From Campylobacter sp. RM16187 (GTDB lineage: Bacteria > Campylobacterota > Campylobacteria > Campylobacterales > Campylobacteraceae), in contig NZ_CP012549.1 of the NCBI RefSeq assembly GCF_025319965.1, forward strand, positions 1,426,001 through 1,490,000: 64,000 bases of DNA, in the 5' to 3' direction. The notes beneath the pieces were generated by a model. It ran no database searches. It saw nothing but the letters and a program-made list of their open reading frames with translations, and was not told the origin of the DNA. The translations under genes were made by a program, and so were the position numbers. How positions within the stretch are numbered: position 1 is the stretch's first letter; the number at the start of each line of letters is the position of its first letter. Positions 29,966-40,096 of this stretch are shown piece after piece.

Positions 29966-32746
29966 CTATGCCTTATAAATTTTAACTGCGCATTTTTTGA
30001 AATCGGTCTCTTTTGATATTGGGCAAGTTGCGTCTAAGCAGACTTTGTTGATAAATACGTTTTCATCAAAAAACGGTACGTATACAAGTCCTACAGGCGG
30101 CTTGTTGCGTCCTCTTAGATCCACTCTTGCTTTGATCTTGCCGCGGCGAGACTCGATCCAGACGATCTCGTTTTGCATTACTCCAAATTTCTCGGCGTCT
30201 TGTTCGTGCATATAGCAAAGCGCCTCAGGCACAGCGCGGTATAGCTCAGGAACGCGCATTGTCATAGTTCCCGTATGCCAGTGCTCAAGAACACGGCCTG
30301 TACATAGCCAAAGCGGATATGTGTTATCAGGCATTTCGCACGGATCCATGTAAGGGCGGAAGAAAATTTTAGCCTTGTTATGAAGTGAGAATTTCTCATC
30401 TCCGCTTGTCGCCTTAATCAGGTCTCCTCTTGGAAGTTTCGCGTCTTTGTTGCCGTAGAATGCAAATTTAGCGGTAGGATCAGCTTTTTTCGCATAAGGG
30501 TCAAATTTAGTATTAAATCTCCACTGAGTCTCTTTACCGTCAACTACAGGCCATCTTAGTCCGCGAACTCTGTGGTATGTATCAAAGTCAGCCAAATCGT
30601 GTCCGTGTCCTAAGCCAAATTTGCGGTAGTCTTCCCAGAGATATTTTTGGATGAAGAAGCCGTATCCTTCAAACACTTTGCCATCGCTTCCGACAACTTT
30701 TCTGCTATCGCCAAATACTTCTGTATTGTCATAATCTTCCATGATAGGGTCTTTTGCGCTATAGCTTCTTGCCTCTTTGTTTGCAAATAGCACATCAAAT
30801 AGCGTATCTTCTTCGCTATAGCCCATCGCCTTAGCCTCTTCTAAAACATTTGGCAATATTAGCTTATCATCTACCTTTTGCTCTTTCCAGACCTCTTTTA
30901 GCTTAAAGCGTTTTGAAAATTCAAGCATCTGCCATGTGTCAGTCATCGCTTCGCCCACAGGAAGAACTTGCTGTCTCCAGTGCTGAGTTCTACGCTCTGC
31001 GTTACCGTATGCACCCCATTTTTCATATATCATCGCCGTTGGAAGAATAAGATCTCCAACCTTAGCAGAAATTCCCGGATAAGGATCTGAAACAACGATG
31101 AAGTTATCCATCTCGCGAGCCGCTTTTATCCAGTGGTTTGCGTTTGCAGTGTTGTGCCATGGGTTATTTACGTGAACCCAAGCCCATTTTATCTTGCCGT
31201 CTTCTAGATCACGCATGATTTGCATATAGTGAGGACCCGGTTTAGGATTTAGCGTGCCTTTTGGAAGCTTCCAAATTTTTTCTGAAATTTCGCGGTGTTT
31301 AGGATTTGCCACAACCATATCAGCAGGCAAGCGGTGAGCGAACGTTCCAACCTCTCTTGCAGTTCCGCAAGCTGAAGGCTGACCTGTTAGCGAGAACGCT
31401 CCGGAACCCGGAAGCGCTTGCTTACCAAGTAAGAAGTGGATCATATAAGCTTGTTCGTTTACCCATGTACCTCTTTGGTGCTGGTTCATACCCATAGTCC
31501 AGAAGCTTACGACCTTTCTTTGTTTTTCTATATATAGCTCGGCTAGAGTTTTTAGTTTTGTTTTAAACTCTTCTAAATCTTCGTTCGGATCGCCTTTTGC
31601 AAGCTTAGCAACAAAGTCAAGCGTGTAAGGAGCAAGAGCTTTCTTAAACTCTTCAAAGTTTATCTCCCAGTGAGCTCCTGCCTTTGCGTTGTTTTTATTT
31701 TCCATCACATCGCCGGCTTTTAACCCTAGATAAGATAGGGTTACGCCTTCGTTTTCGCTAAGTTTTTTTCTAAGCTCGGTTTCTAATATATCTTTTTCGT
31801 TTGTGTATTTTGGATGGTTTGGATTATTTCTTAAACCGTATCCGATATCTGCAGGTCCGGTTGTAAATATGCAGTGTTTTTTAACAAATTCTTCATCTAT
31901 CATCTCAGGATGGTTATAAACTATCTCTCTAGCGATGTAGTTAAATATCGCAAGGTCGGTTGAAGGTGTAAAGATGATTTCGATATCTGCTAAGTGCGAA
32001 GTTCTAGTGGAATATGTACTTAAATTTACTACTTTTACTCTTTCCGGATCGGCTAGCTTTCTATCGCTAACTCTCGCCCAAAGCACAGGGTGCATCTCCG
32101 CCATATTTGCTCCCCAGCAAACTACCGTGTCGGTTAGCTCAATATCATCAAAACAGCCTGACGGCTCATCTATACCAAATGTCTGCATAAACGCAACAAC
32201 CGCAGAGGCCATACAGTGGCGCGCGTTTGGATCGATAGCGTTACTTCTAAAGCCCGCTTTTATAAGCTTAACTGCGGCAACACCTTCCATTACGGTATAT
32301 TGACCTGAGCCAAATACGCCTATACCGTGAGGTCCAAGCTCGTTGTAAGCTTTTTTAAACTGCTCGGTCATTACGTCAAACGCTTTTTGCCAGCTTACTT
32401 GCTTAAATTTGCCCTTTTTATCAAATTCGCCCTTTTCATTTACGCGAAGAAGCGGATGTGTGATACGATCCTCTCCGTACATGATCTTGGCGTTAAAATA
32501 GCCTTTAATACAGTTTAAGCCTCTGTTTACAGGAGCTGCCGGATCTCCCTTAACGGCTACTATCTTGCCATCCTTGGTTGCAACCATAATACCGCATCCC
32601 GTTCCGCAAAAGCGACATGCTGCCTTATCCCAGCGCCAACCTTTTTCGGCATTTGAACTTGCCATAAGATTAGCAGGCATAGCTATACCGGCACTTGCAC
32701 ATGCGGCACCGGCGGCAGCACTCTTAATAAAATCTCGTCGATCCAT
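29966..32746 (-). CDS. napA: NapA, periplasmic nitrate reductase catalytic subunit
   Basis: 926 residues. A twin-arginine leader [13 protein letters not shown] (start with AAGGAG) is followed by the [4Fe-4S] motif [20 protein letters not shown] then NCIKG, and the molybdenum-ligating Cys in RHCMASAV. The C-terminal domain has the bis-MGD binding end. It reduces nitrate to nitrite in the periplasm, supporting low-oxygen respiration. First gene of napAGHBFLD. The length is normal for the epsilon type. Confidence 0.96.
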   Translation of the reverse strand: MDRRDFIKSAAAGAACASAGIAMPANLMASSNAEKGWRWDKAACRFCGTGCGIMVATKDGKIVAVKGDPAAPVNRGLNCIKGYFNAKIMYGEDRITHPLLRVNEKGEFDKKGKFKQVSWQKAFDVMTEQFKKAYNELGPHGIGVFGSGQYTVMEGVAAVKLIKAGFRSNAIDPNARHCMASAVVAFMQTFGIDEPSGCFDDIELTDTVVCWGANMAEMHPVLWARVSDRKLADPERVKVVNLSTYSTRTSHLADIEIIFTPSTDLAIFNYIAREIVYNHPEMIDEEFVKKHCIFTTGPADIGYGLRNNPNHPKYTNEKDILETELRKKLSENEGVTLSYLGLKAGDVMENKNNAKAGAHWEINFEEFKKALAPYTLDFVAKLAKGDPNEDLEEFKTKLKTLAELYIEKQRKVVSFWTMGMNQHQRGTWVNEQAYMIHFLLGKQALPGSGAFSLTGQPSACGTAREVGTFAHRLPADMVVANPKHREISEKIWKLPKGTLNPKPGPHYMQIMRDLEDGKIKWAWVHVNNPWHNTANANHWIKAAREMDNFIVVSDPYPGISAKVGDLILPTAMIYEKWGAYGNAERRTQHWRQQVLPVGEAMTDTWQMLEFSKRFKLKEVWKEQKVDDKLILPNVLEEAKAMGYSEEDTLFDVLFANKEARSYSAKDPIMEDYDNTEVFGDSRKVVGSDGKVFEGYGFFIQKYLWEDYRKFGLGHGHDLADFDTYHRVRGLRWPVVDGKETQWRFNTKFDPYAKKADPTAKFAFYGNKDAKLPRGDLIKATSGDEKFSLHNKAKIFFRPYMDPCEMPDNTYPLWLCTGRVLEHWHTGTMTMRVPELYRAVPEALCYMHEQDAEKFGVMQNEIVWIESRRGKIKARVDLRGRNKPPVGLVYVPFFDENVFINKVCLDATCPISKETDFKKCAVKIYKA

Positions 32747-33215
32747 TTTTTCTCCTTAAAATTTTTTAAGATTTTTCTTAAAATTTTATTTTATATTTTA
32801 TATATTAGCTTAATGAAGCTGAGTTTAAATTGATTAAAATCAATTAATTTATTATTTATGTTTACTTAATTAGCCTAGATAGTGAGTTGTATTATTATTT
32901 ACAGTTTTTAAATAGCTCCTAAAACCTACAATATATAATTTTTTATATTGATATTTTAATACTTATTCTAATTTTAAAAGGTAAGATATTAATTTTTTAT
33001 AGCTTTATAATCAGTGTATTTTAGTAACACTTTAGTTTTAAAGGTAATATTTTTCTTAGAAAATTATTAATAATTAAAAATAAATTTAGAAATAAAGTTT
33101 TATTAATTTAATTTTTTATTCTTAAATCTAAAAATTAAATTATAATAAATTTAGATGAATAATATTGAAAAGTAGCTCACAAAATAAAATTTAGCGTGAT
33201 TTCTCACGCTAAATT
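32747..33215. other. nap upstream region with FNR-type box
   Basis: About 470 bp with no gene. TTGATTAAAATCAA at 32830-32843 matches the FNR consensus exactly and sits about 85 bp before the napA start. The rest is very AT-rich, with many possible -10 words. The left operon's terminator is at 33186-33217. Confidence 0.55.
32830..32843. promoter_or_regulatory. FNR/CRP-type palindrome before napA
   Basis: A perfect TTGAT-N4-ATCAA. It would let an FNR/CRP-family regulator tie nap expression to low oxygen or nitrosative conditions. Which family member binds it here is unknown. Confidence 0.65.
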
Positions 33216-33217
33216 TT
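33186..33217 (-). terminator. Terminator of the envelope gene cluster
   Basis: AAAATTTAGCGTGA and TCACGCTAAATTTT form a perfect 14-bp stem with a 4-base loop at the end of the CsgG-like gene; AT-rich flanks would allow termination on both strands. Confidence 0.8.
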
Positions 33218-34412
33218 AAAAACCAAGCTTAACTCCCCCACCTTGATTAAGCTCATAGTTAATCTCTCTTCCTTGATCAAGTCCAATATTGTTATTTGAC
33301 AGAGGTCTACAAATATCTCCTATTGAAATTTTTCCATCTTTCATCGCAGCATAAGAAATTTTTGGCGTTACACGTGAAATTTCAACACTACCCACACGCC
33401 TCTCAACTCTTCCTGTAGTCTCTTTGGTATAGGCATCTTTTAATGCTTTACCAAGAGAGAAGCACTCATAAACTTCACCTACCGATAGCTTTTGAGTAAA
33501 AATAACTTCAGATGCGCTTACATCTGCAACCTTTAAAGGATATATAGCGTTTACTATATCTTTTGCAATACTTGTCGCTATCTCATCTATCACAACATTT
33601 TCAGCTATCAAGCCCCTTTCTTTTTGGCTAGTTTTAAAACCGAGAGTGTTTGAAAATTTGATTTGGCGTGTAGCAAATAACAGCACCTCATAATCAATCA
33701 CAGTCTCTATATCATTGCTAACCTTGCCTGTTAGATTGCTAGTTTTTGTCGTAGCGTCCATACCTCTTATTTCAAAGAGCAAGATATAATCTGTCGCAAG
33801 GGCTCGTCCTAGTTTATACTTCTCATCTTTGTGTGTATCTCTATCTCTTATGAACCTCTTTTCCAGCTCATAATAACCCTCATTTTGCCTATCAAGCAAA
33901 TTAAATTTACGACTTTCCAGTAATTTAGCGGTTATTCTTTTATGGATTAAATTTCCAATGCTTTCATATTCTATGGAAGATTTATCAAAAACAACCACAC
34001 TTCTACGACTATCAGCGCTTAGCCCGGGAGCCTTATATTTTTTTATAGTTGTAGTTTTTTTAATTTCTACGGTTGCAAAATATCTGCCTTGCATATCTTG
34101 ATCAACACTTAAAACTTCATAAGAATCGGCTCTACCCTTGGTGGCTTTGTTTATTTGTTCGCTGTATGAGTCTGTTATCTTACTACCGCTATTATCGCTT
34201 ATAGCGAATGTTTGAGAATTTTTTATAGAGTTTATACTAACTCCATTCATTTTGCCTATAGCCTCAATAATGGCGTTATTTATAGCTTCTTCGCGAGTTA
34301 TTCCAGAACCTTCTCCAATCTCCGTTTTAGTAACTGTTTTACTTACAATTTCCGCCTGCACATTTAACACAAGACCAAAAAGAGTCAAAATCATAAAGAT
34401 TTTATTCAACAT
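33216..34412 (-). CDS. CsgG/FlgT-like secreted protein
   Basis: 398 residues with a signal peptide (MLNKIFMILTLFGLVLNVQA). The N-terminal part (GSGITREEAINNAIIEAIGK) is a domain shared with FlgT and related proteins; the middle (SIGNLIHKRITAKLLESRKFNLLDRQN, then YKLGRALATDYILLFEI) is CsgG-like. Last gene of the five-gene cluster. It probably assembles in the outer membrane or periplasm with the LpoB-like lipoprotein. The exact role is not known. Confidence 0.7.
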   Translation of the reverse strand: MLNKIFMILTLFGLVLNVQAEIVSKTVTKTEIGEGSGITREEAINNAIIEAIGKMNGVSINSIKNSQTFAISDNSGSKITDSYSEQINKATKGRADSYEVLSVDQDMQGRYFATVEIKKTTTIKKYKAPGLSADSRRSVVVFDKSSIEYESIGNLIHKRITAKLLESRKFNLLDRQNEGYYELEKRFIRDRDTHKDEKYKLGRALATDYILLFEIRGMDATTKTSNLTGKVSNDIETVIDYEVLLFATRQIKFSNTLGFKTSQKERGLIAENVVIDEIATSIAKDIVNAIYPLKVADVSASEVIFTQKLSVGEVYECFSLGKALKDAYTKETTGRVERRVGSVEISRVTPKISYAAMKDGKISIGDICRPLSNNNIGLDQGREINYELNQGGGVKLGF

Positions 34413-34421
34413 ATTTTATCC

Positions 34422-35753
34422 TTAAAAATCGTCAATACTATTGACCGTCTTAGATTCTCTAGTTTCTTTTTTTGAACTGCTTGATTTTTTAGAATTTTGA
34501 CCAATAGGAGCTATTGACTTAGTGGCATTCTCATAGTTAGAATAAGAATAAACTCTCACAACACCAACTCTTTGAATCCCATTTTCATCCTTATAAGACC
34601 ATCTCTTAAGAGTTCTAATTCCTCTAAGATTACCGCTTGCCTTAGATTTTATAGATTGCATTACCTTATCAACTATCTCTTTAGGACTTGATTCCACCTC
34701 TTGCGTTTGCCCGGAATATAGATCTATAGTTTGTTTTATAGCTCTTTCGACTTCCTCCCCTGTCTCTTGCTCACGGTTAAAAGATATAATTGTATTTATA
34801 AACTCGATAATAGCCGCATCAGCCTTTTGGGATGCTGCATCTTGTGCCATTTGATGCATTCTATCAAGCATATAAGAATCATTAGAAGTTGGTAAAAAGC
34901 CCCAGTTGCCGTAGCTTAATATTACAGGCTCTCCTTTTTCGTTATAAACTAAGCGCATTCCATATTCGTTTAAGTAGCCCTTATCATTATCTGGTAATAG
35001 CTCTTTGATATTTTTACCATTTCCTTTTATATTAGGTTTTCTCCTAAACTGCATATCTCTAGCAATTTGTCTAGTTTTATCACTAACTACACCTATTACG
35101 CCCACTTCATAATTTCCACTACCGGTTCTTGAAACAAATGTTTTAACAGGGACAAGTCCGGACATTCTTCCCAAGGCTGTAGTTATCTGCTTTGACACAA
35201 ATTTCTCTTTGAATAAAACTTTCTTTTTCTCTTCCGTTAAGCCTTCAGGATTTATACCCAAATCCATTAATGCTTTGTCTAATGAGGCACCGGCTAATTG
35301 TCCTATTTTATCAAAAATTTGAGATATGATACCGCCTTTTTGTGTAGGCTCAAAAACTTGAGCGTTGGTTGAATTATCTTGATTATACGAATTTATCTTT
35401 TCTACACTAATTCTTCCATATACATCTTTTACAAACTCGCCTTGAAGATTTAATATTGCCTTTTCATAAGCGTTTTGTAATGCTTTTGCAAAATCAGCAT
35501 CAGTCTCTTTCGCTATAGCGGCAGCTTTGCTGATATAAAAAGCTCTACCGTTTAATGTTTCACCATAATTTATATTGTTGTCATTAGCAAATTCATCAAA
35601 AAAATCTTCAACAGTTTTAAAGTCTTTTTGCCCTGCATATTGTGATATATTATTTTGACTATCCACATCAGCCTGAGATATATCTTGCTCTGCTTCATTA
35701 GCATACATAGTGCTGATTAAAGCCAAAGCGCATAAAAACAACTTTTTATTCAT
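34422..35753 (-). CDS. Secreted protein of the LpoB-linked cluster (DUF6844 type)
   Basis: 443 residues with a signal peptide (MNKKLFLCALALISTMYA), then long helical parts and GLVPVKTFVSRTGSGNYEVG, which is a strand-rich section. The C-terminus is Ser/Lys-rich. It lies between the LpoB-like and CsgG-like genes in a cluster I have seen described only as conserved hypothetical. The family name is a best guess. No catalytic motif. Confidence 0.55.
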   Translation of the reverse strand: MNKKLFLCALALISTMYANEAEQDISQADVDSQNNISQYAGQKDFKTVEDFFDEFANDNNINYGETLNGRAFYISKAAAIAKETDADFAKALQNAYEKAILNLQGEFVKDVYGRISVEKINSYNQDNSTNAQVFEPTQKGGIISQIFDKIGQLAGASLDKALMDLGINPEGLTEEKKKVLFKEKFVSKQITTALGRMSGLVPVKTFVSRTGSGNYEVGVIGVVSDKTRQIARDMQFRRKPNIKGNGKNIKELLPDNDKGYLNEYGMRLVYNEKGEPVILSYGNWGFLPTSNDSYMLDRMHQMAQDAASQKADAAIIEFINTIISFNREQETGEEVERAIKQTIDLYSGQTQEVESSPKEIVDKVMQSIKSKASGNLRGIRTLKRWSYKDENGIQRVGVVRVYSYSNYENATKSIAPIGQNSKKSSSSKKETRESKTVNSIDDF

Positions 35754-35800
35754 TCTAATTCTCCAAAATTTAAAAGGTAAAATAAAATTTGAACTTCAAA

Positions 35801-36427
35801 TTACCATGTAACAGACTTACTAGAGCCTGTTTTGTCTATTGTTTTTTCATCTTCCCAGTGAACAAGACCTGAGTTAAGATCTGTAAGCCTTAACAAAAAG
35901 AAATACTCAACCTGTGTTTTTCCATTGCTAAGCTTTACGTTGTCTTGACGAATTTTACCTGCCAAAGAGAAATCAGGAGCCACTAAAGCGCCTTTTTTGG
36001 CAATAGTTTTTTGATTAAATTCATCATCTTTTCTCAACTCTCTAACATCATGACTCATAGAATCAAGTGCGCCGCCAGCCGCAACTGCTGATGTAAGTAC
36101 AAATTTACCGCTTCTGCGCATTGCTTGAGTTATCTTGGCTGTTAATTTTTCAGTATCTATTCTAAGTGCTGTATCATTTACGACTCTACCCATGGCCACC
36201 ACTTTTCTAACACCAGGCTGCAAATTTACAAATGCAGGATCACTAAGCAGGCTTTGTATCATAGTTTCGGCAGCCACTTCAAAGTCCTCTCTATCTAGTC
36301 CTAATGTAAGCGCATCACCTTTTTTAACCTGAGTAGCCTTACCGTCAGTATAAACTGGCTGATTAGTAGCACAACCCGTTATTAAAAATGCAGCCAAAAC
36401 TGCTGTTGTTAAAATTTTACTTTTCAT
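35801..36427 (-). CDS. lpoB: LpoB-like lipoprotein (penicillin-binding protein activator family)
   Basis: 208 residues with lipobox ITGC. The mature domain shows the LpoB/YcfM pattern: MIQSLLSDPAFVN, VVAMGRVVNDTALRIDTEKL, ITQAMRRSGKFVLTSAV, and LTDLNSGLVHWEDEKTIDK. In E. coli, LpoB reaches through the peptidoglycan to activate PBP1b. Overlaps the YcfL-like gene by 4 bp, the same pair as ycfL-lpoB of enterobacteria. Function in Campylobacter is untested as far as I know. Confidence 0.8.
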   Translation of the reverse strand: MKSKILTTAVLAAFLITGCATNQPVYTDGKATQVKKGDALTLGLDREDFEVAAETMIQSLLSDPAFVNLQPGVRKVVAMGRVVNDTALRIDTEKLTAKITQAMRRSGKFVLTSAVAAGGALDSMSHDVRELRKDDEFNQKTIAKKGALVAPDFSLAGKIRQDNVKLSNGKTQVEYFFLLRLTDLNSGLVHWEDEKTIDKTGSSKSVTW

Positions 36428-36813
36428 TTTGTCCCCTTATTAGTAATATAAATTTTAAAAGTTTTTGCATCTTTATTTGAAGCAAGATATTTGACGATAA
36501 TCTCTCTATTTTTATTTAAATAAAGAGTTTTATAATCATCCGTCAAAGAATCTCTTAATACAAAGCCATTCTGATCAAACCAAGTGAGTTTATAAAAAAT
36601 ATTTTGCGATTTGGGGCTAAAAAACACTATTTCCGCTTCTAACAATCCATTGTTATTAACCCTATTTCTTACGTTTCTTATAACATTTTCCGAGATGCCA
36701 TCCGCTTGGATCAAGCTTGTTCCGCCATATGATTGTAAAAATATATTTTGAGTTTTCGGTCCGCAGCCTAAAAAGACAAACATCACGATTAAAAGTATTG
36801 AAATTTTCTTCAT
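36424..36813 (-). CDS. YcfL-like lipoprotein (DUF1425)
   Basis: 129 residues with lipobox FLGC and a beta-sandwich-like mature part (LLEAEIVFFSPKSQNIFYKL then TWFDQNGFVL, then KTFKIYITNKGTK). It matches YcfL, which is encoded just before lpoB in enterobacteria, and has the same neighbour here. The role is unknown but its coupling to LpoB suggests outer membrane or cell wall work. Confidence 0.7.
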   Translation of the reverse strand: MKKISILLIVMFVFLGCGPKTQNIFLQSYGGTSLIQADGISENVIRNVRNRVNNNGLLEAEIVFFSPKSQNIFYKLTWFDQNGFVLRDSLTDDYKTLYLNKNREIIVKYLASNKDAKTFKIYITNKGTK

Positions 36814-36819
36814 TTTGTC

Positions 36820-38181
36820 CTACCTTTGAATAATTTTAATTTGTGGTGCACTTTGTGCATTAAAAGATCTTACAAAAACAATAGCATCTCTGTTTTTGTC
36901 TATCTCGCCGCTTTTAAGTATTGCATTATCAGGAGTCCTCAACTCAAATTTACCATCATTTTTCAGAACCGCTACCTGAGCTGTCTTAGGAAGACCTGTC
37001 CAAGACCTGATATCTGACTTTGTAACATAAGCAGTTACCAATGATACGCCTATGCTTAAGAATCCGCCGGTAGGATCATTTTTAGCTACGGCAGCATTAA
37101 TAACTGTTTTTACTATACCTTGGGCTATAGTTTGGGCAATTATACCAGGAAGTTCTGTCTTAAACTCAGTTGCTATAATGTTATCAAAATTTGCAATTTC
37201 ATAAGTTTGCACTCCGTTTACGTTAAGCATACCATAACTTGGCAAACGCTTTTTAAGAGTCGGAAAAGATATGCTAGTTGAGGCAAATTGATTTCTTTGA
37301 AAATCTATTAAAAATGGAATAGTTAAATTAAAAGAGTCTTTTTCTACACCCATACCATCCTCATATATCAAGAATATGTAGTTTTCATCATTATTTTTTA
37401 CAGAATTTGCTCTACTTTTAAAAATTTTATCAATAGCTTCAAAATTTTTATCATCAGGGTGGGTTATAACAATCTCTCTAAATTTATCAGCTGCATTTAC
37501 ATAGTCTTTGTCCATAAAGAAAAATACTGAAGCAAGATAAGTTGCATAAGGATTTGTGAAAACTTCAGAAGCACTAAATTCTTTGAATAATGTATCGTAA
37601 TAAGCATTAGCCTGCTCCGCATTTTTCATATTTTGTTGATAGTTAGGATCTTTTTTTGCTTTTTCAATCTCGTCCCTACTCTTTTCTATCTGAGACGCAA
37701 AATAGTCTTTTGCTTTATCTTGTCTTAGCAAAGCCCTATTAAACTCAACTCTGGCGTTTTCAAAATCATTTAAGCTCATAAAATTTAAACCCTTGTAAAC
37801 ATTAACCATAATTCTCTCATATAAGCTTCCGTCATAGTCAAATAGTGTGTCACTCAAAACTGTTCCTACAACAGTTTTACTGACCTTTGATCCAGTATCC
37901 TCTAAATCAACATCAACCTTATAAGACTCTTCGGCAGCATCAAAAAAGTAGTTGCTTGCATTATAATCCCCGCAGTTTCTAGTCATAAGACCTGCATTTA
38001 ATCCTGTATAAATAACATCATCTTTTTTTTCTACTAAAGCTTTTTTTTCATTTATAATATTTTGATCGCATACCCCTATTTCTATTGCTTTTTCGTAATT
38101 CAAATTTGCAGATTTTTGACTCACGCAACCACTAAAGACCAAGGCCAACAATAAACCAGATAACAAATGTTTATGATACAT
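36820..38181 (-). CDS. COG3014-type TPR-like lipoprotein
   Basis: 453 residues with lipobox FSGC, then helical TPR-like repeats (MVNVYKGLNFMSLNDFENAR then VEFNRALLRQ; ANPYATYL-type region; KDYVNAADKFREIVITHPDD) and a C-terminal beta-rich half with a hydrophobic Gly-rich stretch GGFLSIGVSLVTAYV. Such proteins occur beside LpoB/YcfL/CsgG-like genes in several Proteobacteria. First gene of the operon, with 6 bp to the next. Confidence 0.7.
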   Translation of the reverse strand: MYHKHLLSGLLLALVFSGCVSQKSANLNYEKAIEIGVCDQNIINEKKALVEKKDDVIYTGLNAGLMTRNCGDYNASNYFFDAAEESYKVDVDLEDTGSKVSKTVVGTVLSDTLFDYDGSLYERIMVNVYKGLNFMSLNDFENARVEFNRALLRQDKAKDYFASQIEKSRDEIEKAKKDPNYQQNMKNAEQANAYYDTLFKEFSASEVFTNPYATYLASVFFFMDKDYVNAADKFREIVITHPDDKNFEAIDKIFKSRANSVKNNDENYIFLIYEDGMGVEKDSFNLTIPFLIDFQRNQFASTSISFPTLKKRLPSYGMLNVNGVQTYEIANFDNIIATEFKTELPGIIAQTIAQGIVKTVINAAVAKNDPTGGFLSIGVSLVTAYVTKSDIRSWTGLPKTAQVAVLKNDGKFELRTPDNAILKSGEIDKNRDAIVFVRSFNAQSAPQIKIIQR

Positions 38182-38312
38182 TTAATATTCCTTTATATTT
38201 TAAATAAATAATAAACGTATTATATCTAAAATAAATTGCATAAAGTCACTATGAATATACACTAATAAAATTTTTAGAATATTATTGAGGCGAAAGTATG
38301 CGAACTATCCCT

Positions 38313-38591
38313 TTAGAAAGCTGGTATAGACGCTTTATTAAAATATAGGATAATTAAAAAATTTAATGAAAAATATAGTAGCGTAACACCGGGTCTAAAC
38401 CCATTTAGCTTATGTCTTATTTTTCTACCCTTAGAATCAAAAAATAATATGAAAAAACTTTTGATACCGCTTGGGTTAACCCATATACATAACTCTTTAG
38501 GCTCACTCACTACCCTTACATAATTTTTATTTTTTATCGGAAGTTTTCTAACATCCTTATCAGATAAGTATTTTGTAGATTTATTTGCCAT
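38313..38591 (-). pseudogene. Truncated tyrosine integrase (N-terminal fragment)
   Basis: Starting at 38591 (MANKSTKYLSDKDVRKLPIK), the first 60 residues match the arm-DNA-binding domain of the integrase at 42264: same MAN-SDKDVRKL start and PKELCIWVNPSGIKSFFI motif. After GFRPGV the similarity stops and a hydrophobic out-of-context tail follows. No catalytic domain remains, so it is a relic of an earlier or duplicated insertion. Confidence 0.8.
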
Positions 38592-38622
38592 AAACGCCCT
38601 TAAAATAGCTATTACGATAACC

Positions 38623-38677
38623 ATTAGGTCTCTACTAAATGATATATTTTAGCTAGAAACCTCATTAGAGACCTAAT
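38623..38677. repeat. Inverted repeat ATTAGGTCTCTA / TAGAGACCTAAT
   Basis: A perfect 12-bp inverted repeat with a 31-base loop, 32 bp upstream of the truncated integrase. It could be a binding site for excisionase or integrase, or an end of a small mobile segment. Confidence 0.5.
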
Positions 38678-39296
38678 TAATTGATAATGAGTTATATATG
38701 AAATCAAATAAAAAAAAATGATAAAACACAAAAATACACCTAAACTACAGCGTTTGAGTGAAGCGAAGCCACCCGAATATGTTATTTAAATGACGGTTAA
38801 ATAGATATTTAAAACTTTAAGTTTCAAAAAGTCCCTCAATTAGTCCCTTATTTACTTTTTATTTTAAAATGATGAGTCTTATTGCAATTTTTTATTTTAA
38901 CATACTTTTACAAAAATCAACAATAGCTTACAATTAAAACAGATAAAAAGTTAGAAATAGGAAAAAATAATAAATTAAAGAGCTCCTTATTAACACGTAT
39001 GCTATTGTAAATATGAGTGTAGTTTAAAAGTTATAGTTAAAAAATATCAAAAAATCAAGGAAGCTGAAAAACTCTTTTTCGATTTTCAACAAGAGTTATA
39101 CAAACTGAACAAAGCCACAAAAAAAGAATCAATAAAAGTATGCTTATTATACAAAATATTTAAAATTCAGCAACATTTAATCATAAAACAGTCTCCCAAA
39201 TTCATAGTATAATAATGTATAAAGTGAATTTATGCCACAACCTGTCATATTAATATGTTAAATTTCCATTATAAGTTATATAAAGAAAGGAAAGTA
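38678..39296. other. Left part of the ssrA-linked island
   Basis: No intact gene. It contains two AGTCCC words (38830, 38842) within a 23-bp block repeated near the other integrase, TTTAAA-rich sequence like that in prophage gaps, and a coding-like relic at 38994-39212. Confidence 0.45.
38994..39212 (+). pseudogene. Coding-like remnant without start codon
   Basis: A 72-codon open frame reads like a Lys/Glu-rich helical protein (KKYQKIKEAEKLFFDFQQEL, then YKLNKATKKES) but has no Met or ribosome site. It is probably the 3' part of a decayed gene. The family is unknown. It may also be chance in AT-rich DNA. Confidence 0.35.
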
Positions 39297-39863
39297 ATGT
39301 ATATTTATGTTTTGTATGGAGTTATAGTTTTAGCAATCGGATACTTTCTTGTTGTGTATTTTAATAAAAATAGATTTTTTCAAACAGTAAAAAGTAAATA
39401 CCAGCTAGAGAACTATATCAACAATAATTCTTTCAACTCTATTGATAAAACACTCAAAGATGAAATCGCAAAGAATAATTAAAATAAAATTATTACTTTC
39501 TATATAGCGAGAGATGAACTATATGATGAATTAAAATCATTACAAAAAAGACTTTTAAAGATGTGTAATCTTTTTAGAAATAACTCAAATGATAACTTTA
39601 TAAAAAGAAATAGGCTTTTAAAATTGAGATATTTTGAGAATAAAAGCTTTCAACTCTTTGACAACTATTCTAATTTAAACGAAAAAATACTAAAGAGTAA
39701 TGATATATTAAAAGATTTTAAAGTTCTTGATGACTTAACGATTATGCTAAGATATATAAAAGAAATTATGGTAAAGAACAATATAAAAGTCTTAGATGAA
39801 ATAACAAATGTTAGCTATTCCGAAAAAAAGAAATCTAGTCTCGTCATCCAATACATGATTTGA
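39297..39863 (+). pseudogene. Membrane-anchored island protein interrupted by an in-frame TAA
   Basis: From the ATG at 39297 (AAAGGAAAG upstream) an N-terminal membrane span (VLYGVIVLAIGYFLVVYF) is followed by a polar helix, then TAA at 39480. The same frame continues directly for another 127 codons of plausible helical coding sequence to 39863. One nonsense change therefore seems to have split a protein of about 188 residues, though the first 61-residue product may still be made. Function unknown. Confidence 0.5.
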
Positions 39864-40022
39864 TGATCTTTGGATCACTTTTACGTCTGAGTTCATAACG
39901 CTTTGACGAATAAACTCAGACTTTGTAGGTCCTGATTTATTACATTTTACAGCTAAAATTTCATCGAATTGTTTTGAAATTCTGATTTTAATTTCTCTGT
40001 CTTTTGTAAAACTATTCAACAT
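39792..40022 (-). CDS. Ribbon-helix-helix protein (MobC-like accessory)
   Basis: 76 residues. The segment REIKIRISKQFDEILAVKCN then KSGPTKSEFIRQSVMNS has the ribbon-helix-helix pattern of CopG and MobC proteins. The last 25 residues are probably abnormal, because they overlap the opposite-strand relic and lack any motif. MobC proteins help the relaxase open oriT, and a hairpin-rich region lies directly upstream. No relaxase is found. The ribosome site is weak. Confidence 0.5.
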   Translation of the reverse strand: MLNSFTKDREIKIRISKQFDEILAVKCNKSGPTKSEFIRQSVMNSDVKVIQRSSNHVLDDETRFLFFGIANICYFI

Positions 40023-40096
40023 ATAATATCCAAAAAAATATACTAAGGCTTAGGTTCCGTTTCGTAGCGTTAGCGTAGAAATGGACAAGCCGGTAA

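Noticed and set aside
30000-32759. Plus-strand frames opposite napA
   Set aside because: All are antisense to a well-conserved gene and lack starts with ribosome sites.
38182-38330. Second copy of the ssrA 3' end as the far att site
   Set aside because: I looked for the GGTGGAAGCGAGGGGGATCG block in this region and to 38850 and did not find it.
39996-40096. GTAGCGTTAGCGTAG words upstream of hairpin H1 as a replication origin
   Set aside because: The words are mirror-like rather than a true inverted or iterated repeat, and no replication initiator gene is present.
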